59,986 nt of DNA, taken from Phil1 sp963643205. GTDB taxonomy: Bacteria > Bacillota > Clostridia > Christensenellales > CAG-138. Positions 32,695 through 41,406 of the stretch are shown here, in pieces. The first letter of the stretch is position 1. Each line of letters starts with the position of its first letter. The stretch spans positions 1 through 59,986 of the forward strand of contig CAVIJJ010000007.1 in assembly GCA_963643205.1 (NCBI GenBank). Direction: 5' to 3'. Below the pieces are notes generated by a model, which searched no databases, was not told where the DNA came from, and worked only from the letters and a program-made list of their open reading frames with translations. A program made the position numbers and the translations under genes.

Positions 32695-33500
32695 ATTGCT
32701 TGCGCCATTTCCTCCACGCTGAGTATTTCTTTTGGCAGGTCCGCCCCGCGCTCATTGAGCCTGTTCGCCAGCTGCTGCATAACGGGTACATCCAGCCTGT
32801 GCTTATTAAGAAGCTCCTGCTGAGCGAACACCTCTTTGGGCGTGCCCTCAAGTATCAGTTCGCCGCCGCTCATTACGGCCACGCGGTCGGCATCTATAAC
32901 CTCTTCCATATATTGCGTTATCATAACAACGCTTATTCCGTTGTTTTTATGCAGCCTTGTAACAAGCTCTATTATGTCCCGCCTGCCCTTTGGGTCAAGC
33001 ATGGCCGTAGCCTCGTCAAGCACAAGCACCTTCGGCTGCATGGCAAGCATGCCCGCTATGGCAATCCTCTGCTTCTGGCCGCCGCTGAGCATGTTCGGCG
33101 CGCTGTGGGCGTATTTCTCCATGCCTACCGCCGAAAGGGCCTTATTTACCCGCTCCCTTATCCGCTCGCTCGGCACGCCTATATTCTCCGGCCCGAACGC
33201 CACGTCTTCCTCGACAATTGTTGTTACAAGCTGATTATCCGGATTTTGGAAAACCATGCCCACATCCTGCCTGATTTTAAGCGTGCAGTCCTCGTCGGCG
33301 GTATCCATCCCGTCAACAAGCACCTTGCCCTCGCTTGGCAGAAGCAGGGCGTTTATAAGCTTGGCGAGCGTTGACTTACCGCTGCCGTTATGGCCGACAA
33401 CCGCAAGGAACTCGCCATCATGTATTGTAAGCGAAACGCCGTTGAGTGCCTTCGCCGCGGAATCTTCGTATGCATAGGATACGTTCTGTATCTCTATCAA
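32670..33500 (-). CDS. ecfA1: ECF transporter ATPase EcfA1
   Basis: This 276-residue ATPase is the first gene of the ECF operon. It has Walker A GHNGSGKSTL, Q-loop VFQNPDNQLV (typical for A1), signature LSGGQKQRIAIAG, Walker B VLVLDEATAMLDP and an H-loop position occupied by Gln in MITQYMEEV, where most ATPases have His. The start I prefer is the TTG at 33498-33500, ten bases after AGAGGG; an ATG 13 codons upstream has no ribosome binding site. The H-loop Gln is seen in other EcfA1 proteins. Confidence 0.92.
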   Translation of the reverse strand: MIEIQNVSYAYEDSAAKALNGVSLTIHDGEFLAVVGHNGSGKSTLAKLINALLLPSEGKVLVDGMDTADEDCTLKIRQDVGMVFQNPDNQLVTTIVEEDVAFGPENIGVPSERIRERVNKALSAVGMEKYAHSAPNMLSGGQKQRIAIAGMLAMQPKVLVLDEATAMLDPKGRRDIIELVTRLHKNNGISVVMITQYMEEVIDADRVAVMSGGELILEGTPKEVFAQQELLNKHRLDVPVMQQLANRLNERGADLPKEILSVEEMAQAICQSLSKI

Positions 33501-33550
33501 GCCCGTTTCACCCTCTTTTCCTGTGCGAACAGCGCACATTCATATCCAAT

Positions 33551-33584
33551 ATAGGATTATATCCTATTCTGCCCCTTTAGGCAA
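33551..33584 (-). promoter_or_regulatory. Promoter of the ecf operon with an embedded palindrome
   Basis: Minus strand: TTGCCT (33579-33584), 18-bp spacer, TATAAT (33555-33560). The -10 lies inside a perfect palindrome, ATAGGAT-3 bp-ATCCTAT (33551-33567), a possible operator. Confidence 0.65.
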
Positions 33585-33585
33585 T

Positions 33586-33617
33586 AAAAAGCGGGCGGGA
33601 ATGCGCTCCCGTCCGCC
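33586..33617 (-). terminator. Terminator of the Tim44-like gene
   Basis: Minus strand: GGCGGACGGGA pairs across a 6-nt loop with TCCCGCCCGC (one mismatch), followed by TTTTTATTG. Confidence 0.85.
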
Positions 33618-33641
33618 ATTTTTCATTCCTTTATGCTGCTT

Positions 33642-34544
33642 TTATTTGCCTACGGTCTGCTGGGATATGCCCTTTATGGTCTTTATTACCCAGTCGAAGT
33701 CCGCGCTCTGTATAACCGCGCCGCAGTACTGGCACTTGGCCGACGCGTTCAGATCAAGCGGAGCGCCGCAGTTCGGGCAGTTCTTTGCCGTGTCGGCAGA
33801 CTGCTCATAGCTCTTTGAGCCCTTGGTGCGAACCATGGTCCACTCATAGGTCATGAACTTCTCCGCGGTTTTGCTGCCGCTTACAACGCTGCCGGTAGCA
33901 TCGTCAACCGTATAATCCTTAAGCCTTACCCTTACAAGGGCGGTAACTATATCGTGCTTATCATCCTGATCAAAGCCCGTAAGGTCAACGCCGAGAACCG
34001 CTATATCGTCCATATAGTTGGTCTTGCCCGCCTTTATAAGGCTGTTAAGCTGGGTATTGAACTGGTTGAAAATAGCGTCGTCCATACCGGTGCGCATCTC
34101 TTCCCAGGTTTTGTTCTGCCAGCATTCCTGCATTCTTACATACAGGTTGGCTATCTTCTCCTTCATCTTCTCTTCGCTGAAGGCGGGGTCTATCTGCTTA
34201 AGATCGTCTATGGTCTTGGAAAGAACAGTGCGCTGAGCGCCGGCAACCCTGGTGCCGCCCTTCTTGCCGCTCCTGCTGGCGTTTATTACGATAACTATTA
34301 TTATCACCACCACAATAATGGTTACAATGCCTCCGTCACCGCCGCCACCGGAGGAATAATAGTCGTCATCGCTGCTCCAGCTGTCGCTACTGCTCCAGCT
34401 ATCGCTGCTGCCGCCCCAGTCGCTTCCGCCGTAATCACTGCCGCCGGAAAATCCGCCCGCGTCCGCTATACCCGGCACAGGCGAAATCATAAGCGCCAGC
34501 GCAAGCATAAGCGCCATAACAAGCGCCAAGAACTTTTTATCCAT
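33642..34544 (-). CDS. Tim44-like domain protein with C-terminal zinc ribbon
   Basis: This 300-residue protein has a cleavable-looking signal peptide (FLALVMALMLALALMISPVPGIADA) and a Gly/Ser/Asp-rich extracytoplasmic stretch (residues 30-70). A membrane helix follows (IVTIIVVVIIIVIVI), then a Tim44-like domain (about residues 105-245) and a zinc ribbon CPNCGAPLDL..AKCQYCG near the end. After signal cleavage the Tim44 and zinc-ribbon parts would be cytoplasmic. The ATG follows GAAAGGAAAACACAGCA. Such proteins are widespread in Clostridia but of unknown function. It is divergent from a second zinc-ribbon membrane protein. Confidence 0.82.
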   Translation of the reverse strand: MDKKFLALVMALMLALALMISPVPGIADAGGFSGGSDYGGSDWGGSSDSWSSSDSWSSDDDYYSSGGGGDGGIVTIIVVVIIIVIVINASRSGKKGGTRVAGAQRTVLSKTIDDLKQIDPAFSEEKMKEKIANLYVRMQECWQNKTWEEMRTGMDDAIFNQFNTQLNSLIKAGKTNYMDDIAVLGVDLTGFDQDDKHDIVTALVRVRLKDYTVDDATGSVVSGSKTAEKFMTYEWTMVRTKGSKSYEQSADTAKNCPNCGAPLDLNASAKCQYCGAVIQSADFDWVIKTIKGISQQTVGK

Positions 34545-34706
34545 TGCTGTGTTTTCCTTTCATTAGCCTATAATTGCTTTGTTTTGAAATATACCTTCCT
34601 TATTTGTAATTATACGCCATTTCGCGCGGCTGTGTCCATAGTTTTTGCTTTTCTTATAAAGAGCTGTATGGTAGAATAATCTTAATTCTAATGGGAGGTA
34701 TTATAT

Positions 34707-35114
34707 ATGTTCTGTCCTAATTGCGGAACCAACGTTCCCGACTCCACCAAATTCTGCCCCACCTGCGGCAGCGTTCTGGGCTCTGAGTCCGCTCCTGAAT
34801 TCACTCCGCAGAGCGCGCCGGAAACCCCGGCACAGCCCGTTTATCAGAATCAGCCCTATATTGATCCCAATAAGGTTCCTATGAAAACAAGCGAGTTCTT
34901 CTGGCTTGAGTTCCTTATGTGCATTCCCCTTGTGGGCTTTATACTTGCGCTTGTTTGGGGCCTTGGCGGCGGCACCAATGAAAACAGGCGCAACTACTGC
35001 CGCGCCAAGCTTATTTGGATACTGGTAGGTTTGGTTATTTCAATCATAGCGCTCATAATAATCTTTGCCGTCGGCGGTTCCATAATCGACCGGCTGGGCT
35101 ACTATTATTATTGA
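34707..35114 (+). CDS. Zinc-ribbon membrane protein
   Basis: This 135-residue protein starts with a double-CxxC zinc ribbon (MFCPNCGTNVPDSTKFCPTC), then a Pro/Gln-rich linker, and two membrane helices (FLMCIPLVGFILALVWGL and LIWILVGLVISIIALIIIF). It ends in Tyr residues. The ATG follows GGGAGGTATTATAT. It is divergent from the Tim44-like zinc-ribbon gene, and the 162-bp shared region holds AT-rich promoter-like sequence, including TAGAAT at about 34672. Function unknown. Confidence 0.85.
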   Translation: MFCPNCGTNVPDSTKFCPTCGSVLGSESAPEFTPQSAPETPAQPVYQNQPYIDPNKVPMKTSEFFWLEFLMCIPLVGFILALVWGLGGGTNENRRNYCRAKLIWILVGLVISIIALIIIFAVGGSIIDRLGYYYY

Positions 35115-35135
35115 TAAAATCGCAATCGGTTTTAC

Positions 35136-35163
35136 GGGGCACGGGCAACCGCGCCTCTTTTTT
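35136..35163 (+). terminator. Terminator after the zinc-ribbon membrane protein
   Basis: GGGGC-A-CGG-GCAA-CCG-C-GCCTC hairpin followed by TTTTTT. Confidence 0.8.
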
Positions 35164-35164
35164 A

Positions 35165-35192
35165 TTGAAAAAAAGCCGAGAATGAATATAAT
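35165..35192 (+). promoter_or_regulatory. Promoter of the flavin-barrel/TerD fusion gene
   Basis: TTGAAA (35165-35170), 16-bp spacer, TATAAT (35187-35192). Transcription would begin near 35199, which supports the ATG at 35232 as the start. Confidence 0.78.
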
Positions 35193-35231
35193 ATCACCGT
35201 GGCAGAACCGCTTAAAGAAGGAGAACAAAAC

Positions 35232-36425
35232 ATGATCAGCAGCCAAATCCGCATGCGCCGCTTTGAAAACGGAACGCATGACCCCAAAATGATAGCGGCG
35301 ATACTTGATCAGATAAGCATAGTTCACGTTGGATGCTTTGATGAGGAGTATCCTTACGTTGTGCCGCTTTCATTCGGATATGAAATAAAGGATGATAAGC
35401 TTCTCGTTTATCTGCACGGCGCGAGAGAGGGGCACAAGGTTGATTTATGGAACAAGAATCCGCACGTGGCGCTTACTTTTTCAACATTTTATAACCACAC
35501 GGACAAGCTTTACCGCGGCTGTATGCACGATTATCGCTCCGTAATGGCGCTTGGCACAATCGCCCGGGTTGACAGGAAAGAGCAATGCGCGCTGCACGGA
35601 ACGGCGGTTCAGACAATGCTGAGGCACAACAAAAGAAAGCCCACCGAATTCAGCGTGCCCCACTATATGTGGATGGGAATGTATGTTGTAACGTGCGACA
35701 TGAAAAACGTTGTGGGCAAATTCGAGAACCCCGTTGAAACTCCCGCCGAGGTGCCGTTTGAGGACGTATACACGGTTCCAGAAAACAATACCCCGTATGA
35801 CTACGCCTATTTTTACCACAGGAAATCATACAAAAGCGTAAGCGGAAGCTGGGCGCAGGCTGAGCTTGCGCCAAATGATACCACGGAGAATGAATTTGCT
35901 CTGCCACGCGGCGAAAAGCTTGTTTTCAGGGCGGAATGGGCGGCGGTAAGCCGGAATGAGTATACGGATTTTGACCTGACGGCGCTTCTTCTGAACAATG
36001 AAGGCAAGGTTTGCCGCAGATACGACATGGTGTTTTACAATCAGCCCGGCAACATGAACGACTCTGTCACGCTTTCGGGCGACGACGCGCTTAGCGCCAC
36101 AAAGGGCCGGGAAGAAATTTCGGTTGATTTTGACGCAGTTCCGGACAGCGTTTCGGCGATAGTGCTTCAGCTTAGCGCTTACGGGGACAAAGCCGGCAAT
36201 ATAGATTCGCTTAGCGGCATAAACCTGTCTGTTCTTAACGGCAAGGGCACGGAGCTTTGCGGATACAGCTTCAAAACAAAGGGCTGCGACTGCCCCGCGG
36301 TATCGCTTGCGACGATAAAACGGGCCGGCGACAACTGGCGCGTGAATATGGATTTCCGCCCGCTTTCATCATGGAAAATACTCGATCAGGCCTACGACTT
36401 TGGCCTTATTGATTGGGAGGAATAA
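35232..36425 (+). CDS. Fusion of an FMN-binding split-barrel (NimA-like) domain with a TerD-like domain
   Basis: This 397-residue cytosolic protein has two parts. Residues 5-170 match the pyridoxamine-5'-phosphate-oxidase-like family (NimA group): MRRFENGTHDPKMIAAIL, FDEEYPYVVPLSFGY, LHGAREGHKVDLW and RSVMALGTIARV. After a linker with repeated Tyr, residues 225-382 follow the TerD beta-sandwich pattern: an acidic FDLTALLLNNEGKV, MVFYNQPG, DSVTLSGDD, EISVDFDAVPDSVSAIVLQL and a final RAGDNWRVNMDFRPL. TerD domains bind calcium and occur in tellurite and stress-resistance systems. The Asp-rich GDGDDE loop of classical TerD is only partly kept. The start ATG follows AAGAAGGAGAACAAAAC. A flavin-linked redox role in stress is inference. 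Confidence 0.8.
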   Translation: MISSQIRMRRFENGTHDPKMIAAILDQISIVHVGCFDEEYPYVVPLSFGYEIKDDKLLVYLHGAREGHKVDLWNKNPHVALTFSTFYNHTDKLYRGCMHDYRSVMALGTIARVDRKEQCALHGTAVQTMLRHNKRKPTEFSVPHYMWMGMYVVTCDMKNVVGKFENPVETPAEVPFEDVYTVPENNTPYDYAYFYHRKSYKSVSGSWAQAELAPNDTTENEFALPRGEKLVFRAEWAAVSRNEYTDFDLTALLLNNEGKVCRRYDMVFYNQPGNMNDSVTLSGDDALSATKGREEISVDFDAVPDSVSAIVLQLSAYGDKAGNIDSLSGINLSVLNGKGTELCGYSFKTKGCDCPAVSLATIKRAGDNWRVNMDFRPLSSWKILDQAYDFGLIDWEE

Positions 36426-36430
36426 ATAAA

Positions 36431-36464
36431 AGCCGCCACAGTAATACGCTGTGGCGGCTTTTTT
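36431..36464. terminator. Bidirectional terminator between the TerD fusion gene and proC
   Basis: GCCGCCACAG pairs with CTGTGGCGGC across a 7-nt loop, with T/A tails on both sides, between convergent genes. Confidence 0.93.
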
Positions 36465-36474
36465 ACGCTTTTTC

Positions 36475-37269
36475 CTATTTTAGTCTTTCCTCTTTATCTA
36501 TGCTTGCCTGCACGGCGGCATGCACCGCGCTTTCAAAGCCCAGGCGCTGAAGGGTTATTACGCCCTCTATGGTAGTGCCGCCGGGAGTGGTTACACTATC
36601 CACCAGCTCATATGGATGCGCGCCGCTTTCGCTTACAAGCTTCGCGCTGCCCGAAACCGCGCTCGCGGCTATTTTAAGCGCCTTTGCCTTGCTGAGTCCG
36701 TTCTTCAGGCCCGCCCTCGCCATGGCGTCTATAAACATATACACGTACGCTACGCCGCAGCCGGCAAGAGCCGAAAACGCCTCAAACTCGCTTTCCTCAA
36801 GCTCTATCAGCTCGCCCACCTTGCCAAACGCGTTTTTGAACGCCGCAAGCTGCTCCGCCGTAACCGACTCGGAGGCGGCATAACCCGTTGTTGAGGCACG
36901 CACCTTCGCGTTCACGTTTGGCATTATGCGAATAATGCAGTTATCCGTGCCAAGACCCGCCTGTATATCGCCAATTGAGTATCCCGCCGCTATGCTCATA
37001 ACAAGCGCGCCGGGCTTTATGCTTTTGCCAACCTTTGGAAGAATTTGCTTAAACGCCTGCGGGGTTACGGCAAGCACAAGGCTTTCGGCCTCCGCCGCGG
37101 CACTTTCAAGCGAATCCATCACACCTACGCCAAGCTCCTTTGAAAGCTCTTGCGCCTTTGTATGCGTGCGGTTATACACGCCTATGTCATTCGCGTCAAT
37201 TCCGCCCGCTACCATGCCGCGCATTATGGCGGAAGCCATGCTGCCCGCGCCTATAAACACATATTTCAT
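36475..37269 (-). CDS. proC: Pyrroline-5-carboxylate reductase
   Basis: ProC (264 residues) carries out the last step of proline synthesis, reducing pyrroline-5-carboxylate with NAD(P)H. The N-terminal Rossmann motif is FIGAGSMASAIMRGMV, and the C-terminal signature is SVTTPGGTTIEGVITL, with GCGVAYVYMFIDAM in the dimer domain. No proA or proB is adjacent. The ATG follows GGGGGATTGTT. It is divergent from hypB. Confidence 0.96.
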   Translation of the reverse strand: MKYVFIGAGSMASAIMRGMVAGGIDANDIGVYNRTHTKAQELSKELGVGVMDSLESAAAEAESLVLAVTPQAFKQILPKVGKSIKPGALVMSIAAGYSIGDIQAGLGTDNCIIRIMPNVNAKVRASTTGYAASESVTAEQLAAFKNAFGKVGELIELEESEFEAFSALAGCGVAYVYMFIDAMARAGLKNGLSKAKALKIAASAVSGSAKLVSESGAHPYELVDSVTTPGGTTIEGVITLQRLGFESAVHAAVQASIDKEERLK

Positions 37270-37301
37270 AACAATCCCCCGATATCAAGATTTGATAACC
37301 T

Positions 37302-37331
37302 ATTATAATCCGCGAAAACCCATTAAGGCAA
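37302..37331 (-). promoter_or_regulatory. Promoter of proC
   Basis: Minus strand: TTGCCT (37326-37331), 18-bp spacer, TATAAT (37302-37307). The layout is the same as at the ecf promoter. The rest of the 261-bp proC-hypB gap shows only the hypB promoter. Confidence 0.75.
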
Positions 37332-37469
37332 TCCTATTTGGTTTGCAAGGATCTGGGTTTAATCGCAAGCCAAAGCAAAGGTTTATCCGAATTCATTCGT
37401 CCTTAAAAGCTCTTTTTATCTGTAAATAGTCTTTATTAACATTTCTTTACGGTTTATTTATATTTACTG

Positions 37470-37498
37470 TTGACAGCAAAAATGAAAAGTGTTAAATT
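37470..37498 (+). promoter_or_regulatory. Promoter of hypB
   Basis: TTGACA (37470-37475), 17-bp spacer, TAAATT (37493-37498), 32 bases before hypB. Confidence 0.8.
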
Positions 37499-37530
37499 TT
37501 TGGCGTACTAATGCCTGAAAGGAAAAAATA

Positions 37531-38202
37531 ATGGGTAACGTAAGAATTCTGGAGATAAAGGAGAGCGTGTTCGCGGACAACAACGCGCAGGCGGACAAGC
37601 TGCGCGGCGAGCTTAAGGCAAAGGGTGTATTCCTTATGAACCTTATGTCCTCCCCCGGAGCGGGAAAGACGACCACGCTTATAAAAACCATAAACGCGCT
37701 TAAGGATAAAATATCAATAGGCGTTATGGAAGCGGATATAGATTCCGACGTGGACGCGGTAGCCGTGGCCGGAACCGGCGTGAAGTCAATTCAGCTGCAC
37801 ACGGGCGGCATGTGCCACCTGGATGCCGACATGACAAGGCAGGGCATAGAAGCCCTGGGTACAGACGGGCTTGACCTGGCCGTGCTTGAAAACGTGGGCA
37901 ATCTGGTTTGCCCGGCGGAGTTTGATACCGGCGCGAGCAAAAACGTTATGATACTTTCCGTACCGGAAGGGCACGATAAGCCCCTTAAATACCCGCTTAT
38001 GTTTCAGGTTTGCGATGCCGTGATCATAAACAAAATCGACGTAATGCCGTATTTCGATTTTGATATGGATAAGGTGCGCGCGTATATAAAGCAGCGGAAC
38101 CCGAATGCCGAAATATTCCCCATAAGCGCCAAAACGGGCGAAGGTATGGAGAAGTGGGAAAGCTGGCTTATCGAGCAGGTGCGTTCCTGGCAGGATAAAT
38201 AA
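37531..38202 (+). CDS. hypB: Nickel-insertion GTPase HypB
   Basis: HypB (223 residues) is a SIMIBI-class GTPase that helps HypA load nickel into metalloenzymes such as [NiFe]-hydrogenase. It has Walker A SSPGAGKTT, EADIDSDVDA, the interface metal-site region GGMCHLDADM, VGNLVCPAEFD and the base-specifying NKIDVMPYFDFD. The His-rich nickel-storage N-terminus of some homologues is absent. The ATG follows AAAGGAAAAAATA. It is followed by a large iron-sulfur flavoprotein and hypA, but no hydrogenase genes lie in the window, so the client enzyme is elsewhere. Confidence 0.95.
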   Translation: MGNVRILEIKESVFADNNAQADKLRGELKAKGVFLMNLMSSPGAGKTTTLIKTINALKDKISIGVMEADIDSDVDAVAVAGTGVKSIQLHTGGMCHLDADMTRQGIEALGTDGLDLAVLENVGNLVCPAEFDTGASKNVMILSVPEGHDKPLKYPLMFQVCDAVIINKIDVMPYFDFDMDKVRAYIKQRNPNAEIFPISAKTGEGMEKWESWLIEQVRSWQDK

Positions 38203-38247
38203 TATTTTTATAAAATAAAACGAGCAATAATCAGGGAGACTAACAGC

Positions 38248-41034
38248 ATGAAAAAAGATCTGGACAAGGAACTGTATCCGGATTACGAGTATCCGGAATA
38301 TACACCCGATCCGAATGAGCCTTTCCGTGAGCCGATAGCGAAGCTTGGCAAAAAGATTACGGACAGGATTCCGCAAAAGCTTGGCCTTAAGAAAATTACC
38401 CGCAACGACCCGGAATACTGGGGACTGGCGGGAGTTTTAAGCGACGAGGAAGCCGAGCTTGCGCTTAAAATGGACGTAAGAAAGCCGAAAACGCTTGACG
38501 AAATGGTAAGCGTAAGCGGCCTTTCAAAAGAAAAGTGCGAGGCGCTTCTTGAGGAGATGGCCCGCAAGGGACTGATTGAATACAACTATGAAAACGAGGC
38601 GCACGTAAAGCAATACGTTCTGCCCATGTATGTGCCCGGCTGCGCGGAGTTTTTCAACATGAACGCGAGCGTGCTTGAGAGCAACCCCGAAATGGGCATA
38701 TTCTTTGAGCACATGTCCAGGCTGCCCCTTGAAAAGATTACGCCCTTCGTGCCGGAGGGCGGTGCGGGCATAGGCATGCACGTAATACCCGTTGAAAAGG
38801 CCATAGAAATGGAAAATGAGTCCATAGACCTGGAGCATATTTCCTACTGGCTGGATAAATACGAGGGCAAATACGCGGCAAGCCCCTGCTCCTGCCGCCG
38901 TTCGCGCCTTACCCACAACGAGGGCTGCGCGGATGACCCGGACGGATGGTGCGTTGCCATAGGCGACATGGCGGAATACGTTGTTGAAACCCAGAAGGAC
39001 GGCCGCTACATAACAAAAGAGGAAGCGCTGGAGATATTCAAAAAGGCCGAGGAAAACGGCTTTGTTCACCAGATTACGAACATAGACGGCGCGAACAAGA
39101 TATTCGCCATTTGCAACTGCAACGTAAACGTATGCTACGCGCTGCGCACGTCCCAGCTTTTCAATACGCCCAATATGTCCCGCTCCGCGTACATTGCCAA
39201 GGTTGACAAGGCGAACTGCGTAGCCTGCGGCAAGTGCGTTGAAAGCTGCCCCGCGGGCGCGGTAAAGCTTGGGCAAAAGCTTTGCGATAAGGAAGGATGC
39301 GAAATAAAGTATCCCCGCATTCCCCTGCCGCAGGATATGCCCTGGGGTGAGCATATGTGGTCCCACAATTACAGGGACGTTAACCGCATAAACTGCTACG
39401 ATACGGGCACCTCCCCCTGCAAAACGGCATGCCCCGCGCATATAGCCGTTCAGGGATATCTGCAGCTTGCCAAGGAAGGCCGCTATGATGATGCCTTGGC
39501 CCTTATCAAAAAGGATAATCCCCTGCCCGCCGTATGCGGCCATATATGCAACCACCGCTGCGAGGATGCCTGCACAAGGGGAACCATAGACAGGGCTGTT
39601 GCCATAGACGACGTGAAGCGCTTTATAGCCGAGCGCGACCTTAATGCCGAAACTCGCTACATTCCCAAGCCCACCGTACCCTCTCTTAAGGGCGGCTTTG
39701 ACGAGAAGATAGCCATTATAGGTTCAGGCCCGGCCGGACTCTCCTGCGCGTATTTCCTTGCGCTTACGGGATATAAGCCCACCATATTTGAAAAGGACGC
39801 CGAACCCGGCGGCGCTCTCAGATACGCCATTCCTTCGTTCAAGCTTGAAAAGGATCTGCTTGCCGCGGAGATAGACGTTATACGCGCGCTTGGCGTTGAC
39901 ATTCGCTGCGGCGTAGAGGTTGGCAAGGATGTTTCCATAGAGGAGCTGCGCGAGCAGGGATACAAGGGCTTCTATGTTGCCATAGGCTGCCAGAAAGGCA
40001 AAAAGCCCGGCATACCCGGCGAAAACGCCGTCGGCGCATACAGCGCGCTTGAGTTCCTGCACGAGGCCGGAGCAAAGGAAAGCTTCCCGCTTGAGGGGGA
40101 TGTTGTTGTGGTTGGCGGCGGCAACGTTGCCATAGACGCCGCGCGCACCGCGAGCCGCTGTACCGATAGCGGCATACACATGTATTGCCTTGAGTCCCGC
40201 GAAACAATGCCCGCGAGCAAGGCCGAAATAGAGGAGGCTCTCGGCGAGGGCATCACGCTTGACTGCGGCTGGGGTCCCAAGGAAATTATTGAGGAAAACG
40301 GCCATGTGGCGGGCGTTATATTCAAGCGCTGCACCCGCGTAACGGACGAGAACGGCAAATTCTCGCCGCAATACGATGAATCCGTTACCGTAACCGTGCC
40401 CTGCCGCCACGTTGTGTTCTCCGTAGGCCAGGGAATAGACTGGGGCCACATGCTTGACAATATTCCCATGAACCTTCGCCCCAACGGCGGCGCTTTGGCG
40501 AACAGGCTTACCTATCAAACCTCCGTTAAGGACATATTCGTAGGCGGAGACGTTTACACCGGGCCTAAGTTCGCAATAGACGCAATAGCCGCGGGCCGCG
40601 AGGGCGCCATATCTCTGCACAGGTTTGTGCACGAAAACTGCACCCTTACAATAGGCCGCAACCGCCGCGACTTTAAGGAGCTTGATAAGGAAAACATAAA
40701 GGTTGATAACTACGACCATACCTCCCGCCAGGTTCCCGAAAACGCCGACCATGAAAAGCAGGCCCATTCGTTCCGCGACCTTTCGCACAGCCTTAGCGAG
40801 GAGCAGGTAAAGGCGGAAACCGCAAGGTGCCTTGCCTGCGGAGCGTCTGTTGTTGATCCCAACAAGTGCATAGGCTGCGGCGTTTGCACAACCCGCTGCA
40901 TGTTTGACGCCATACATCTTCATAGGGAGCTGCCCGGCGCTTCTGTAATGCGTGCCTCCGAGGATAAGCTTAAATACATTCTTCCCAACATGCTTACCCA
41001 GTCCATAAAGGTTAAGTTCAGGAAGAAAAAATAA
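38248..41034 (+). CDS. Multidomain iron-sulfur flavoprotein (GltD-like oxidoreductase with ferredoxin modules)
   Basis: This 928-residue soluble protein strings together several redox modules. The N-terminal region has a winged-helix-like part (about 55-115), then a Cys-rich segment CSCRRSRLTHNEGCADDP..WC and a two-cluster-like ferredoxin (CVACGKCVESCPAGAV, about 330). Next comes a GltD/DPD-type 4Fe-4S domain (CKTACPAHIAVQGYL, CGHICNHRCEDACTRG). An FAD motif (IAIIGSGPAGLSCAYFLALT), an NAD(P) motif (VVVVGGGNVAIDAARTA) and a final ferredoxin (CIGCGVCTTRCMFDAI) complete it. It probably passes electrons between NAD(P)H and ferredoxin-like carriers. It lies between hypB and hypA, hinting at a link to a nickel enzyme. 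Substrate and partners are unknown. Confidence 0.85.
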   Translation: MKKDLDKELYPDYEYPEYTPDPNEPFREPIAKLGKKITDRIPQKLGLKKITRNDPEYWGLAGVLSDEEAELALKMDVRKPKTLDEMVSVSGLSKEKCEALLEEMARKGLIEYNYENEAHVKQYVLPMYVPGCAEFFNMNASVLESNPEMGIFFEHMSRLPLEKITPFVPEGGAGIGMHVIPVEKAIEMENESIDLEHISYWLDKYEGKYAASPCSCRRSRLTHNEGCADDPDGWCVAIGDMAEYVVETQKDGRYITKEEALEIFKKAEENGFVHQITNIDGANKIFAICNCNVNVCYALRTSQLFNTPNMSRSAYIAKVDKANCVACGKCVESCPAGAVKLGQKLCDKEGCEIKYPRIPLPQDMPWGEHMWSHNYRDVNRINCYDTGTSPCKTACPAHIAVQGYLQLAKEGRYDDALALIKKDNPLPAVCGHICNHRCEDACTRGTIDRAVAIDDVKRFIAERDLNAETRYIPKPTVPSLKGGFDEKIAIIGSGPAGLSCAYFLALTGYKPTIFEKDAEPGGALRYAIPSFKLEKDLLAAEIDVIRALGVDIRCGVEVGKDVSIEELREQGYKGFYVAIGCQKGKKPGIPGENAVGAYSALEFLHEAGAKESFPLEGDVVVVGGGNVAIDAARTASRCTDSGIHMYCLESRETMPASKAEIEEALGEGITLDCGWGPKEIIEENGHVAGVIFKRCTRVTDENGKFSPQYDESVTVTVPCRHVVFSVGQGIDWGHMLDNIPMNLRPNGGALANRLTYQTSVKDIFVGGDVYTGPKFAIDAIAAGREGAISLHRFVHENCTLTIGRNRRDFKELDKENIKVDNYDHTSRQVPENADHEKQAHSFRDLSHSLSEEQVKAETARCLACGASVVDPNKCIGCGVCTTRCMFDAIHLHRELPGASVMRASEDKLKYILPNMLTQSIKVKFRKKK

Positions 41035-41043
41035 GGGATCCGC

Positions 41044-41388
41044 ATGCACGAGCTTGGAGTAACGTTCCATATAATGGATCACCTTGAAAAGGTTGCCGCG
41101 GAGAACAACGTAACGAAAATACGAAAGGTCACCCTTGAGCTTGGTGAGGTTTCAACCGTTATAGAGTCCTATCTTCAGAACTGCTGGAAATGGGCCGCGG
41201 CAAAAAGGCCTCTTTTTGAGGAAGCCGAACTTGTTGTTGAAACGCTTCCCGCCATAACATACTGCGAAAACTGCCGGGGCACTTACTCAACCGTTAAATA
41301 CGGCAAGGTATGCCCGCACTGCGGCAGTGACCGCACGTATTTGGTCCAGGGCAGCGAATTCAACATTAAGGAAATAGAAGTGGAATAA
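41044..41388 (+). CDS. hypA: Nickel metallochaperone HypA
   Basis: HypA (114 residues) binds nickel through its N-terminal MHE motif (MHELGVTFHIMDHL) and zinc through two CxxC pairs (CENCRGTY and CPHCGSD), and works with HypB. The length is standard. It begins nine bases after the flavoprotein stop; the ribosome binding site is weak (AAGGGATCCGC). It completes the hypB-flavoprotein-hypA unit. Confidence 0.95.
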   Translation: MHELGVTFHIMDHLEKVAAENNVTKIRKVTLELGEVSTVIESYLQNCWKWAAAKRPLFEEAELVVETLPAITYCENCRGTYSTVKYGKVCPHCGSDRTYLVQGSEFNIKEIEVE

Positions 41389-41406
41389 TAAAAAGGAGCT
41401 GAAATT

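Noticed and set aside
35199..35231. Upstream GTG start for the TerD fusion protein
   Set aside because: It coincides with the predicted transcription start and has no ribosome binding site; the ATG at 35232 has a strong one.
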